NCBI GenBank assembly: GCA_001552515.1
Contig: BCRI01000007.1
Location: forward strand, 1-64,000
Reading direction: 5' to 3'
DNA length: 64,000 nt
DNA from: Sphaerimonospora mesophila NBRC 14179 = JCM 3151
GTDB taxonomy: Bacteria; Actinomycetota; Actinomycetes; Streptosporangiales; Streptosporangiaceae
Part shown: positions 7,818 to 17,116 of the stretch, piece by piece
How the letters are laid out: each line of letters starts with the position of its first letter
Position numbering within the stretch: the stretch's first letter is position 1
Translations under genes and position numbers: made by a program
The notes under the pieces: model-generated
Database searches by the model: none
The model's input: only the letters and a program-made list of their open reading frames with translations
Told to the model about the DNA's origin: nothing

Positions 7818-10800
7818 ATGCTCGTGATCCACGCGGCCTGGGACGGTGGGAGGCTCGTCCTCTGGGCCGAGGAGACGACGGACGCGGGGCCGAGCGCCTC
7901 CCGGGCCGAGATCCGTCCCCACCCCTTCGCCGCTTCCGCCGCCGCCCTCGCCGCGGAGCTGCCCCGCTGGGGGGATGCCGCGGCCGAGGCGGCGGGCAAG
8001 GCCGCGTCGGGCGAGACCGTGCTGCTGCTGCCGAGCTCGGCGCGTCGTCCGCTCCCCTCTCCGGAGACCGGCCTTCAGACCGCCGCACGCCAAGCCAAGA
8101 TCAGCATGTGGCGGGTGCCCGCGCTGCTGGTCGAGCCGGGGCCCGCGCTGCGCATGCTGACCGCGGCTCTGGAGCCGCCGCCGACGGCCGGGCCGTCCCT
8201 GCGCTATCTCGCGGCCGTCGCCGCGCACGCCCGTGAGATCGTACGGCGCGGGCGGGTGCTGCCCCAGCTCGTCGCGGAGGACGGCGGCTACGCGGCACGC
8301 TGGCGGCCGGTCCTGACGGGTCCGCACGCCGCCCGTTTCCGGGAGCTGGCCGCCGCGATGCCGCCGGTGTGCCGGGCCGTACGGGAGGAACGGCCCTCGG
8401 CCCACGTGCTGAACGAGGCGCTCGCCTGCCTGACCGACGCGGTCGTACGGCAGGCCCTGCCCGAGCGCCTGCTGCGGGGGCATCGCCCCGGGCAGCGCAG
8501 CCCGCTGGCCGACCGGTGGACGGTGGCGCTCACCGGGGAGGCCGCGGCCCTTCCCGGCGTACGTGAGGCGGAGGCGGGCGAGCTCGCCCGGCCGCTCCAA
8601 GACTGGTTCCGGGCCGCCCACCAGCTCGACGGCCCGGTCAGCGTGTGCTTCCGCCTGGTCGAACCCGAAACCGCCCTGGTCGAACCCGAAACCGCCCTGG
8701 TCGAACGCGAGCCGGAAACCGCCGGGCCGGAGCCCGCAGCGGACACCGGTAAGCGGGAGCCTGAACAGGACACCGGTGGGTGGGCCGTCGAGTTCGCCCT
8801 CCGGTCGGCCGAGGACCCGAGCCTCTATCTGCCCGCTCCCCTCGTCTGGGCGGGCGAGACAGCGCCCGGATTGCCCGGGCGCCTCGACGAGACGCTGCTC
8901 GCGGGCCTCGGCCGGGCGGCCCGCCTCTACCCGAAGATCGACGACGCGCTCCGGGAGGCCCGACCGGCCCGGATCGAGCTGGGTGTGGAGGAGGCCTTCT
9001 ACTTCCTCCGGCACGCCGCGCCGCTCCTGCAGGCGGCCGGGTTCGGCGTGCAACTGCCCGCCTGGGCGGGCCGCACCAGGCTCGGGCTGAAGCTCACCGC
9101 GCGTTCCCGCTCCGGGCCGGGAGCCGACCGTGCCGCCGTGGACGGGGGGTTCGGGCTGGCGCAGCTGGTGGACTTCCGCGCCGAGCTGGCCGTCGGCGAC
9201 GAGACGATCAGCGAGTCCGAGCTGGCCGAGCTGGCCAGGCTCAAGGTGCCGCTGATCCGGCTGCGCGGACAGTGGGTCGAGCTGGACGTCCGACAGCTGA
9301 ACGCCGCGCTGGAGGCCGTGGCGCGCCACGGGTCGGGTGAGACGACGGCGGGTGAGATCCTCCAGGAGGTCGTCAACGGCGGGGACGACGCTCTTCCGCT
9401 GGTCGAGGTGGACGCCGACGGGCTGCTCGGCGATCTGCTGTCCGGCGAGGCCGACCGCCGCCTGGAACCGGTCGCGACTCCGGCCGCCTTCCACGGCACG
9501 CTCCGGCCGTACCAGGAGCGCGGCCTGGCCTGGCTCGACTTCATGTCCCGCATCGGACTCGGCGCGATCCTCGCGGACGATATGGGACTCGGGAAAACGA
9601 TCCAAATCCTGTCGATGCTGCTGAACGAGCGTGAGCAGGAAAACCAGCAGAGGGCGACGCTGCTGGTCTGCCCGATGTCGCTGCTGACCAACTGGCAGAA
9701 GGAAGCGGCGAGGTTCGCCCCGTCGCTCGACGTCTACCTGCATCACGGCGCGGGCCGGCTGCGCGGCGAGGAACTGGCCGAGCGGGTCGGCCGGGCCGAC
9801 CTCGTCCTCACCACGTACGGCACGGCCCTGCGCGACCGCGACGTCCTCGCCGCCTTCGAGTGGGAGCGGGTCGTCTGCGACGAGGCTCAGGCGATCAAGA
9901 ACAGCGCGGCCAGGCAGGCCCAGGCCGTACGATCGCTCCCGGCGCGCACCAGGCTGGCGCTGACCGGCACCCCGGTGGAGAACCACCTGGCCGAGCTCTG
10001 GTCGATCATGGAGTTCTGCAACCCCGGCCTGCTCGGCCCGGCCGTGACGTTCCGGAAGCGCTACCAGGAGCCGATCGAGCGGGACGGCGACGAGGCGGCG
10101 ACAGCCGCGCTCAAGCGGGCCACCGGGCCCTTCGTGCTGCGCCGGCTCAAGACCGACAAGACGATCATCTCCGATCTGCCGGAGAAGATGGAGATGAAGG
10201 TCTGGTGCACGCTCACGCCGGAGCAGGCCGGCCTCTACCAGGCGATCGTCGAGGACATGATGGACCGGATCGCCGGAAGCGAGGGCATCGAACGGCACGG
10301 CAACGTGCTCGCCGCGATGACCAAGCTCAAGCAGGTGTGCAACCATCCCGCCCACCTGCTCAAGGACGGCTCCCGGCTGCCGGACCGCTCGGGGAAGCTG
10401 GCCCGTCTGGAGGAATTGGCCGAGGAGATCGTCGGCGAGGGCGACAAGGCGCTGGTCTTCACGCAGTACGCCGAGTTCGGCTCGATGCTTCAGCCGTACC
10501 TGGCGGCGCACCTCGACCATCCGGTGCTGTGGCTGCACGGCGGGCTGCCGAAGAAGCGGCGCGACGCGCTGGTGGAGCGGTTCCAGCACGACGACGAACC
10601 GATGATCTTCCTGCTGTCGCTGAAGGCCGCGGGCACCGGACTGAACCTGACGGCGGCCAACCACGTGATCCATTTCGACCGGTGGTGGAACCCGGCCGTG
10701 GAGAACCAGGCGACCGACCGGGCGTTCCGCATCGGCCAGCGCCGCAACGTACAGGTCAGGAAGTTCATCTGCGCCGGGACCCTGGAGGAGCGGATCGACG

Positions 10801-10925
10801 AGATGATCGAGCGCAAGCTGGCGCTGGCCGAGAGCGTGGTCGGCACGGGCGAGGACTGGATCGCTTCGCTGTCCACCGACGGCCTGCGTGAACTGTTCCG
10901 GCTCGATCCCGAGGCGGTCGCGTGA
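7818..10925 (+). CDS. SNF2/Rad54-family DEAD/DEAH-box helicase
   Basis: A 1035-residue Swi2/Snf2-type ATP-dependent DNA translocase. The Walker A motif DDMGLGKT is at residues 587-594, the DEAQ box at about 688-691, the TGTPVEN motif III region follows, and the C-terminal helicase domain has VFTQYAEF, HGGLPKKRR and the motif V/VI region ending in QATDRAFRIGQ. The N-terminal 560 residues are the bacterial SNF2 extension. A 21-base direct duplication (8658-8699) repeats the peptide VEPETAL. I chose ATG 7818 because GGGAGG precedes it by 7 bases. The stop overlaps the SWIM gene start; SNF2-SWIM pairs are common in actinobacteria and are thought to act together on DNA, with an undefined role. Confidence 0.92.
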   Translation: MLVIHAAWDGGRLVLWAEETTDAGPSASRAEIRPHPFAASAAALAAELPRWGDAAAEAAGKAASGETVLLLPSSARRPLPSPETGLQTAARQAKISMWRVPALLVEPGPALRMLTAALEPPPTAGPSLRYLAAVAAHAREIVRRGRVLPQLVAEDGGYAARWRPVLTGPHAARFRELAAAMPPVCRAVREERPSAHVLNEALACLTDAVVRQALPERLLRGHRPGQRSPLADRWTVALTGEAAALPGVREAEAGELARPLQDWFRAAHQLDGPVSVCFRLVEPETALVEPETALVEREPETAGPEPAADTGKREPEQDTGGWAVEFALRSAEDPSLYLPAPLVWAGETAPGLPGRLDETLLAGLGRAARLYPKIDDALREARPARIELGVEEAFYFLRHAAPLLQAAGFGVQLPAWAGRTRLGLKLTARSRSGPGADRAAVDGGFGLAQLVDFRAELAVGDETISESELAELARLKVPLIRLRGQWVELDVRQLNAALEAVARHGSGETTAGEILQEVVNGGDDALPLVEVDADGLLGDLLSGEADRRLEPVATPAAFHGTLRPYQERGLAWLDFMSRIGLGAILADDMGLGKTIQILSMLLNEREQENQQRATLLVCPMSLLTNWQKEAARFAPSLDVYLHHGAGRLRGEELAERVGRADLVLTTYGTALRDRDVLAAFEWERVVCDEAQAIKNSAARQAQAVRSLPARTRLALTGTPVENHLAELWSIMEFCNPGLLGPAVTFRKRYQEPIERDGDEAATAALKRATGPFVLRRLKTDKTIISDLPEKMEMKVWCTLTPEQAGLYQAIVEDMMDRIAGSEGIERHGNVLAAMTKLKQVCNHPAHLLKDGSRLPDRSGKLARLEELAEEIVGEGDKALVFTQYAEFGSMLQPYLAAHLDHPVLWLHGGLPKKRRDALVERFQHDDEPMIFLLSLKAAGTGLNLTAANHVIHFDRWWNPAVENQATDRAFRIGQRRNVQVRKFICAGTLEERIDEMIERKLALAESVVGTGEDWIASLSTDGLRELFRLDPEAVA

Positions 10926-11800
10926 TGGCGCGGCGGGAGTCCGGATGGTTCGAGCGATCCCGGCCGATCCGGGTCGAGGGCGGCATCCGGGTGCGGGGCA
11001 AACGCGGCTCGATCGGCGAGCAGTGGTGGTCGCGCAGGTTCGTCGACATCCTGGAGCGCGTCTGCGACCCCGGCCGGCTGGGCCGCGGCCGCTCGTACGC
11101 CCGCTCCGGGCAGGTCCTCGGCCTCGAGATCGGGCCGGGTCTGGTCGAGGCCCGGGTGCAGGGGTCGCGGCCGACGCCGTACCGGGTGACGATCGGCATC
11201 TCCGCCTATGACCGGGAGCAGTGGCGCGAGCTGGTCGGCGCGCTGGCCGCGCAGGCGCTCCACCGGGCCAAGCTGCTCGCCGGTGAGATGCCGCCCGAGA
11301 TCGAGGACGTGTTCGACGGGTGCGGGCTGCCGCTCTTCCCCGATGAGCGGGGGCTGGAGATGGACTGCTCCTGCCCGGACTGGGGCTTCCCGTGCAAGCA
11401 CCTGTCGGCCGTGCTGTACGTCCTGGCGGAGGCGTTCGACGACGATCCGTTCCTGGTGCTGGCCTGGCGGGGCATGGCCAGGGACGCGCTGCTCGACGCG
11501 CTGCGCCACATCGGGGGCAGAACCGGAGGCGACGACGGCGGCCCGACGCCGGGGCTTCTCGACGTTGCCGACGTCCCGTTCGCGGAGCGGATCGACGACT
11601 TCTACGAATCCGGCGTGTCACCGGCCCGGCTGTTCCCGGCCCCGGACGCGTCGGCCGGTTCCGGTTCCCCACCCGATCTGCTGCTGCGCGCGCTCGACCC
11701 GCCGCCGGTGAAGGCGCGGCACATTCCGCTCCTCGACCTGCTGCGGCCCGCCTACCGCGCCTTCGCCACCGGCGCCGACGACGAAGGCGACGGCGGGTAG
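10925..11800 (+). CDS. SWIM zinc-finger protein
   Basis: A 291-residue protein with a SWIM-type zinc-binding motif CxCx(n)CxH in DCSCPDWGFPCKHLSAVLY (about residues 140-158). Such domains bind DNA or protein. The ATG at 10925 shares one base with the helicase stop codon; a GTG at 10922 would give a 4-base GTGA overlap and one more residue. Either way the two genes are translationally coupled, which implies a joint function with the SNF2 helicase in chromosome metabolism or repair. Confidence 0.88.
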   Translation: MARRESGWFERSRPIRVEGGIRVRGKRGSIGEQWWSRRFVDILERVCDPGRLGRGRSYARSGQVLGLEIGPGLVEARVQGSRPTPYRVTIGISAYDREQWRELVGALAAQALHRAKLLAGEMPPEIEDVFDGCGLPLFPDERGLEMDCSCPDWGFPCKHLSAVLYVLAEAFDDDPFLVLAWRGMARDALLDALRHIGGRTGGDDGGPTPGLLDVADVPFAERIDDFYESGVSPARLFPAPDASAGSGSPPDLLLRALDPPPVKARHIPLLDLLRPAYRAFATGADDEGDGG

Positions 11801-11803
11801 CGA

Positions 11804-12739
11804 TCAGGTGTCGACGAAGTCCGCCGGGACCATCACGCGGACTCCGTTGGGGATCGTCCTGACGACCAGCGGGGTGCGCAGCCGCACCTCGCCGTCGATG
11901 TCGGCGGCCATCGGCGGGTCGGTCTCCACCAGCATCTCGCCACCGGTGACGAAGGGACCGCCGGCGAGGCTGCGCCATCTGCCGGTGGTGGCTCTGACGA
12001 GGGTCTCGACGACCAGCCGCAGCCGCTTGCCCGAGCCGAGCTGGTAGGCGACGAGCCTGCGGTCGTCGATGCCGGCGTCCTTGGCGATCTGCCAGCCCCC
12101 GTGATAGCGGCCGTTGGCGATGTTGAGCTGGTGGGTGAGCAGTTCGTGGCGCACGCCGTCGACCGTGACGAACGCCCGGAACGGCCGGTGGCCGGGCAGG
12201 ATCCGCATCGCGGTCAGCGGATAGGCGGCGCGGCCGAGGACGCGCTTGAGCAGCGGCCGGACGGTGCCGGCCACCTCGACGGAGACCCCGAAGCTGGTCA
12301 GGTTGGCGAACGGCCGGTCGCCGCACATGCCGAGGTCGATGTCGGCGACCTTCCCCTCGGACAGCACGGCTATCGCGCCGGGCAGGTCCAGCGGCAGCCC
12401 GAGGCTGCGGGCGAAGTTGTTGGTGGTGCCGAGCGGCAGCACGCCGAGCGCGACGTCCCGGCCGGCGATGTGCTTGATCGAGCTGCTCAGCGTGCCGTCA
12501 CCGCCGCCGACGATCAGCAGATCCGGCTCGTCGGCGAGGGCACGGGTGATGGTCTCGCGCAGCCGTGCCGGGTCGGTCACCGCGTGCACGCCGGTGAGCA
12601 GGAAGCCCCTGGCCTGGAGCAGGCGCAGCACCTCGGGGTAGTGGCGACGGCCCCGCCGCGACCTGGTGTTGACGACGACGGCGGCCATCCGCTTGTCGTG
12701 GATGGCCGCCGTGTGCTCCGCCTTCGTCCGCATGATCAC
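11804..12739 (-). CDS. Diacylglycerol/lipid kinase (YegS/DagK-like)
   Basis: A 311-residue kinase of the DAGK catalytic superfamily, which phosphorylates a membrane lipid such as diacylglycerol with ATP. The nucleotide motif GGGDGT (in LLIVGGGDGTLSS) and LPLGTTNNFARSL, both signatures of the family, lie in the N-terminal half. It is convergent with the SWIM gene, with 3 bases between the stop codons, so there is no room for a separate terminator. An ATG two codons downstream (12733) is an alternative start. Confidence 0.87.
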   Translation of the reverse strand: MIMRTKAEHTAAIHDKRMAAVVVNTRSRRGRRHYPEVLRLLQARGFLLTGVHAVTDPARLRETITRALADEPDLLIVGGGDGTLSSSIKHIAGRDVALGVLPLGTTNNFARSLGLPLDLPGAIAVLSEGKVADIDLGMCGDRPFANLTSFGVSVEVAGTVRPLLKRVLGRAAYPLTAMRILPGHRPFRAFVTVDGVRHELLTHQLNIANGRYHGGWQIAKDAGIDDRRLVAYQLGSGKRLRLVVETLVRATTGRWRSLAGGPFVTGGEMLVETDPPMAADIDGEVRLRTPLVVRTIPNGVRVMVPADFVDT

Positions 12740-12779
12740 ATGCTAGGCGTTGCGTTAACCTGTCATTGCCTGTCGGACA

Positions 12780-15554
12780 TCACTTCTTTGCCGGTGTGAC
12801 GTAGACGAGCGCGCCCAGGTTGCCCGGGAGCGGGCTGACGAGCTGGATTTTCACCCCGAGCTGCTTGCCCTCGTCGCCGGGGTTGCCGGTGCCGAGGATG
12901 GGGCCGCCGATGTCCGTGCCGTACAGCTCGGTGGCGGGGGAACCGTCGGGGTGGACGATCCGGGTGGTGTAGGCCTCGTTGTTCCTGGACGGAACCACGA
13001 CCGAGGCGTCACGGTGCCGGAAGTACAGCGCGCCGTCCCGGATCTCCAGGCCGGGGTACCAGCCCTTGGCGTCGGTGAAGGTCTTCACCGCCGGGAGCTT
13101 GGCGAACGAGGTGCAGTACTCCACGAACGGCTCGCCCTCGATGCACTCCTTGAACGGGTAGGTGCCGAAGAAGTTGAACGCCGCGTTGGACGACTGCGGG
13201 CGGGAGGGCAGGTTCTTCAGGACACTCCCGTCCTTCTCCGCCGCCTCGCCGGTACGGCGCAGCGGTTCGAAGTGCGAGTCCACGAGGAGGAGCTGGCCCT
13301 TCGGACCGACCGACGGCAGGTCGAACGCCGCGTCCGACACGTTGTTGTTCGTGCGGGCCGCGTCGCGGTACCAGACGAGCAGGCCGGGCGCGTTGTACTT
13401 GACCTTCTCCACCTTCCAGGCGCCGTCGCGCTGGTAGGTCGTGTCGTAGGCGTACTGCAGGCCCTTGTCGAACCCGTCGAGGTTGCGCCATTCGGCCAGG
13501 TAGTACTGCGCCGCGTTCAGTTCACCGGAGTGGATCACCCAGCCGGCGCCGGTGGTGTCGGTGAAGGTGCCCTTCGTGGCGGTCCAGCCGTTCTCGCCGT
13601 TCTCGACGTCGTCGCTCCAGACGGCCGTGCCGCCCGAGGTGACCGAGAAGTCGTCGTTGAACCAGCCGCGCTCCATGGCCGCCGCGTCCGTGGCGTACCG
13701 GAGGCGCACCTGCACGGTCTGGCCGGCGAACGGCGCGAGGTCGGCGTACAGCTTCACCCAGCCGCCGCTCTCCCCGGTGATGCCGTACTTCTTGTTGCCG
13801 TAGTCCTTCAGGCGGTTGTTGGGGTCGGTGTAGTCGTCGCCGGTGCTGGCGAGCGCGCCGCCCTCGAAGTAGACCTTCTGCTCGGTCCAGGTGGCGCCGC
13901 CGTCGGCGGAGACCTCGAAGAAGCCGAAGTCCCAGTCCTGCTCGATGGTCCAGTCGCTCCACCACTCGAACTTCGCGTCCGAGCCGGCCGGGACCTCGAC
14001 CGACCTGGTCAGCTTGGAGTCGCCCCAGGCCTGGTCGTTGCCGGACCACCACAGGTTGTCGCCGCTGTGCGGGGTGGACAGCACCACGTGCTTGTCCGGC
14101 AGGTTGATCCGCACACCGTCCTCGGTGCCCTTGGGCGTACGCGAGGTCTGGCCGACGGCCAGCAGCTTCTTGTGGTCACCCGGGTCGAGGATCTTGGGGT
14201 TGGCCCAGCCGAGCACCCACTTGTCCCACAGGCCCATGTGGGTCGGCATGGACTGGAAGATCGGCCCGGAGTGGGAGCCGCTGGACATGAGGTCCCAGAA
14301 GTCCACGTCCGAGTCGCCGTTGCCGCTGGTGTCGTACAGGTCCGGCAGGCCGAGGTCGTGGCCGTACTCGTGGGCGAAGACGCCGACGCCGGAGTTCTCC
14401 GGCTGCACGATGTAGTTGGAGATCTTCACGTTCGTGCCGGGCACGGTGTAACCGCCCGCCACGTCGCTGGAGTGCGCCCAGATGGCGAAGGTCCCCTCCG
14501 CGCCGCCGCCGCCGGACTTGTCCTCACCGGCGTGGATCAGCACGAGGTGGTCGATGACGCCGTCGGGCTCGTCGAAGTTACCGTCGCCGTCGTAGTCCGA
14601 GACGTCTTCCCGGTCGTAGTCGGCCCACGGGAACGACGGGTCCTGGGCCGCGAGGGTGTCGACCGCGTCGATGGCGAGCTGGGCGGGGCCGCGCGGGTTG
14701 TCGGGGTGGCCGGCCATGTCCTGCGGGAAGGTGCCGCACTTGCCCGCGCCGTACCATGCCTCGGAGTGCGGGACCTTGATCCAGCCGACCGCCTCACCGG
14801 TGACGGTGTAGGCCCCCTTCGACATCTCCTCGTACATGTTCTTCATCGTGTACCCGGAGATGTCGATGCCCTTCTTGCCGTCCCGGGGGTCGGTCAGGTC
14901 CGTGCGGACCCGCTTGGTGATCCCCTTCGAGCTGTAGAGCATGTCGTTGTAGAACGCCGTGTTGAAGTCCGGCACCCACATCGAGTTGTTGTCCTTGCCC
15001 CCGCCGGCCGCGAGCGCCGGGTCGGGGATGCGGTTGTGCAGCGGCCCGTTCAGCTTCGTGCCGGGCGGCTCGGTGACGCAGTCGTTGACGTCGTTGATCG
15101 TCTTGGGGTGCGACCAGCCGGAGAAGTCGTCATTGGCCTGGTCGTTGAACTCGACGAGCAGCGTGAGGAGTTTGGCCTGCTTGGTGGTCTTCGACTTCTT
15201 GTAGATGAAGTCCCACGGGTTCTTCCCGGTCTTGATGGCCTGCCGCTCGTGCTTGGCGAGCACCCGCGCCGCGACGGGGTTGCCCATGGCGAACTTGCGG
15301 TCGATCGAGTGCGCCAGGGCCAACGTACGCCTGGCGCCCTTGTCCGGGACCCGTTCGTCGATGAGCGTCGTGTCGCTCTGGATGCGAGGTGGGGCGTAGT
15401 TGATGTAGTGGTCCTTCGCCGAGGGCTGATAGCCGGCGGTGGGGGTGACCGTGTCGGTGGCCGCCTGGGTGGCCGTGCTGACGGCGGCCAGGCCAGCGGC
15501 CGCCAAGCTCAGCGCGGGCACCATCACGGCGAGACGCCGGAGTGTATTGGACAA
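12780..15554 (-). CDS. Secreted M6-family metalloprotease (immune inhibitor A-like)
   Basis: A 924-residue extracellular zinc protease. A Sec signal peptide ends near STATQAA (about residue 32). The zinc motif HEYGHDLGLPDLYD starts at residue 395, with the M6 pattern HExxHxxGxxD, and the downstream sequence has the family's Asp-rich calcium-type loops and a MAM-like/beta-sandwich C-terminal region. The only start that keeps the charged signal-peptide head (MSNTLRR) is TTG 15554, preceded by AAGGGA at a suitable distance. Family members degrade host antibacterial peptides or extracellular protein; here a nutritional role is more likely. It is transcribed divergently from the GlcD-type oxidase. 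Confidence 0.92.
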   Translation of the reverse strand: MSNTLRRLAVMVPALSLAAAGLAAVSTATQAATDTVTPTAGYQPSAKDHYINYAPPRIQSDTTLIDERVPDKGARRTLALAHSIDRKFAMGNPVAARVLAKHERQAIKTGKNPWDFIYKKSKTTKQAKLLTLLVEFNDQANDDFSGWSHPKTINDVNDCVTEPPGTKLNGPLHNRIPDPALAAGGGKDNNSMWVPDFNTAFYNDMLYSSKGITKRVRTDLTDPRDGKKGIDISGYTMKNMYEEMSKGAYTVTGEAVGWIKVPHSEAWYGAGKCGTFPQDMAGHPDNPRGPAQLAIDAVDTLAAQDPSFPWADYDREDVSDYDGDGNFDEPDGVIDHLVLIHAGEDKSGGGGAEGTFAIWAHSSDVAGGYTVPGTNVKISNYIVQPENSGVGVFAHEYGHDLGLPDLYDTSGNGDSDVDFWDLMSSGSHSGPIFQSMPTHMGLWDKWVLGWANPKILDPGDHKKLLAVGQTSRTPKGTEDGVRINLPDKHVVLSTPHSGDNLWWSGNDQAWGDSKLTRSVEVPAGSDAKFEWWSDWTIEQDWDFGFFEVSADGGATWTEQKVYFEGGALASTGDDYTDPNNRLKDYGNKKYGITGESGGWVKLYADLAPFAGQTVQVRLRYATDAAAMERGWFNDDFSVTSGGTAVWSDDVENGENGWTATKGTFTDTTGAGWVIHSGELNAAQYYLAEWRNLDGFDKGLQYAYDTTYQRDGAWKVEKVKYNAPGLLVWYRDAARTNNNVSDAAFDLPSVGPKGQLLLVDSHFEPLRRTGEAAEKDGSVLKNLPSRPQSSNAAFNFFGTYPFKECIEGEPFVEYCTSFAKLPAVKTFTDAKGWYPGLEIRDGALYFRHRDASVVVPSRNNEAYTTRIVHPDGSPATELYGTDIGGPILGTGNPGDEGKQLGVKIQLVSPLPGNLGALVYVTPAKK

Positions 15555-15738
15555 CGAGATCCCTTCCCGTCCGGGGTTCCCGGACGCCCATGCTCGGCGC
15601 GCCGGGATGAGCGCGCATGCGGGACCTTAAGCGAAAAGGTAAAGAGAACCAATATCGGTTGTAAAACCGTGATCTACTAAAAAGTTATGTAAAGCTCCGG
15701 TTACCACCGGTGCCGGGAGTATGGCGTAAAGTCCAGGC
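15555..15738. promoter_or_regulatory. Divergent promoter region of the M6 protease and the GlcD-type oxidase
   Basis: An AT-rich segment (about 15628-15690) sits between the divergent genes. For the oxidase, TAAAGT at 15727-15732 fits a -10 hexamer and lies 6 bases before the GTG at 15739, which predicts a leaderless transcript; no Shine-Dalgarno is visible. A good -35 at 17-18 bases is not seen. Confidence 0.4.
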
Positions 15739-17067
15739 GTGCAAGACCTTATCGCCGCACTTCCGGACGGGCGGGTCCTCACCGACCCCGACGTCACCGA
15801 GTCGTACGCCAGAGACCGGACCTTCGTGCCGCCGGGCAGACCACTCGGCGTCGTCCTCGCCGAGTCACGGGACGACGTGGTCACGACGATGCGCTGGGCG
15901 ACCGAGCACCGGGTGCCCGTCGTGCCGCGGGGCGCGGGCACCGGCCTGGCCGGCGGGGCCACCGCGACCGACGGCTGCCTGATCCTCTCGCTCGCCAGGA
16001 TGACGCGGATCCGCGAGCTGTCGCCGCAGGACGAGATCGCGGTGGCGGAACCCGGCGTCATCACCGCCGACTTGGACCGGGCGGCCCGCGAGCACGGGCT
16101 GATGTACGCCCCCGACCCCTCGTCGTACGAGATCTCCACGATCGGCGGCAACCTCGCGACCAACGCGGGCGGACTGCGCTGCGTGAAGTACGGCGTGACC
16201 CGCGACTCCACGCTGGGGCTCGAGGTCGTGCTGGCGGACGGGCGGATCATCGAAACCGGCCGCCGGACCATGAAGGGCGTGACCGGTTATGACCTGACCG
16301 GTCTGTTCGTCGGTTCGGAGGGCACGCTCGGCGTGATCACGGCGGCGACGCTGCGGCTGCGGCGGGCGCCCGCCGAACTGGCCACGGTCGCGGCCGAGTT
16401 CACCTCGCTGCGCGACGCCGCCGCGGCCGTTGCCGCGATCATCGCGGCGGGCTGCAACCCCTCCCTGCTCGAGCTGATGGACCGCACCACGCTCGAGGCC
16501 ATCGACGAGTGGAAGAACATCGGGCTGGAGCCGGCCACCCGCGCGATGCTGATCGCCCAGTGCGAGGGCTCGCCGGACCGGATGGCCGAGCTGTGCGGGG
16601 CGGCGTCGTTCGTCGCCGTGTCGTCGAGCCCGGAGGAGGCCGCCGAGCTCATCGGCCTGCGGCGGCTCGCCTACCAGGCGAAGGAGCGGCTCGGCCAGTG
16701 CCTGGTCGAGGACGTGTGCGTGCCCAGGTCGGCGCTGCCCGACATGATCTCCACGATCGAGGACGTGGCGGCACGGCACGGCGTCAGGATCGCCACTGTG
16801 GCGCACGCGGGCGACGGCAACGCACACCCGGTGTTCATCTTCGAGCGCGGCCTGGCCGAGCCGCCGCCGGAGATCTGGGACGCGGCCGACGAGGTGTTCC
16901 GGGCGGCCCTCGCGCTCGGCGGCACGCTGACCGGTGAGCACGGCGTCGGGGTGATCAAGCGGCGCTGGCTCGGCCTGGAGACGGGACCGGTGGTCACCGA
17001 GATCCACCAGGGCATCAAGCAGGTATTCGACCCGCTGAACATCTTGAATCCCGGCAAAGCGATCTAA
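15739..17067 (+). CDS. glcD: FAD-linked oxidase, glycolate oxidase GlcD / D-lactate dehydrogenase type
   Basis: A 442-residue flavoprotein of the VAO/PCMH family that oxidises a 2-hydroxyacid (glycolate or D-lactate) and passes electrons to a carrier. The FAD-binding N-terminal half has PRGAGTGLAGGA (about residues 54-65) and GGNLATNAGGLRCVKYGVTR (about 134-153). The C-terminal cap ends in GTLTGEHGVGVIKRRWLG and FDPLNILNPGKAI, both typical of the GlcD group. Length is normal. No glcE or glcF partner is adjacent, so it may work alone or with distant partners. Substrate choice between glycolate and D-lactate cannot be made from sequence. Confidence 0.87.
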   Translation: MQDLIAALPDGRVLTDPDVTESYARDRTFVPPGRPLGVVLAESRDDVVTTMRWATEHRVPVVPRGAGTGLAGGATATDGCLILSLARMTRIRELSPQDEIAVAEPGVITADLDRAAREHGLMYAPDPSSYEISTIGGNLATNAGGLRCVKYGVTRDSTLGLEVVLADGRIIETGRRTMKGVTGYDLTGLFVGSEGTLGVITAATLRLRRAPAELATVAAEFTSLRDAAAAVAAIIAAGCNPSLLELMDRTTLEAIDEWKNIGLEPATRAMLIAQCEGSPDRMAELCGAASFVAVSSSPEEAAELIGLRRLAYQAKERLGQCLVEDVCVPRSALPDMISTIEDVAARHGVRIATVAHAGDGNAHPVFIFERGLAEPPPEIWDAADEVFRAALALGGTLTGEHGVGVIKRRWLGLETGPVVTEIHQGIKQVFDPLNILNPGKAI

Positions 17068-17116
17068 CGCTGCTAACGTTCCGCCAAGTCACACTATTTG
17101 ATGCTAAACGGGGGCA

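Noticed and set aside
7686-12326. A very long minus-strand open frame (about 1500 codons) opposite the helicase gene
   Set aside because: It is composition-driven antisense open frame: its residues are the Arg/Pro/Gly-rich mix expected from reversed high-GC coding, and the plus-strand helicase and SWIM motifs are unmistakable.
12951-15680. A plus-strand open frame of about 900 codons opposite the M6 protease
   Set aside because: The minus-strand product has a signal peptide and HExxHxxGxxD. The plus-strand product is low-complexity Val/Arg/Gly with no domain.
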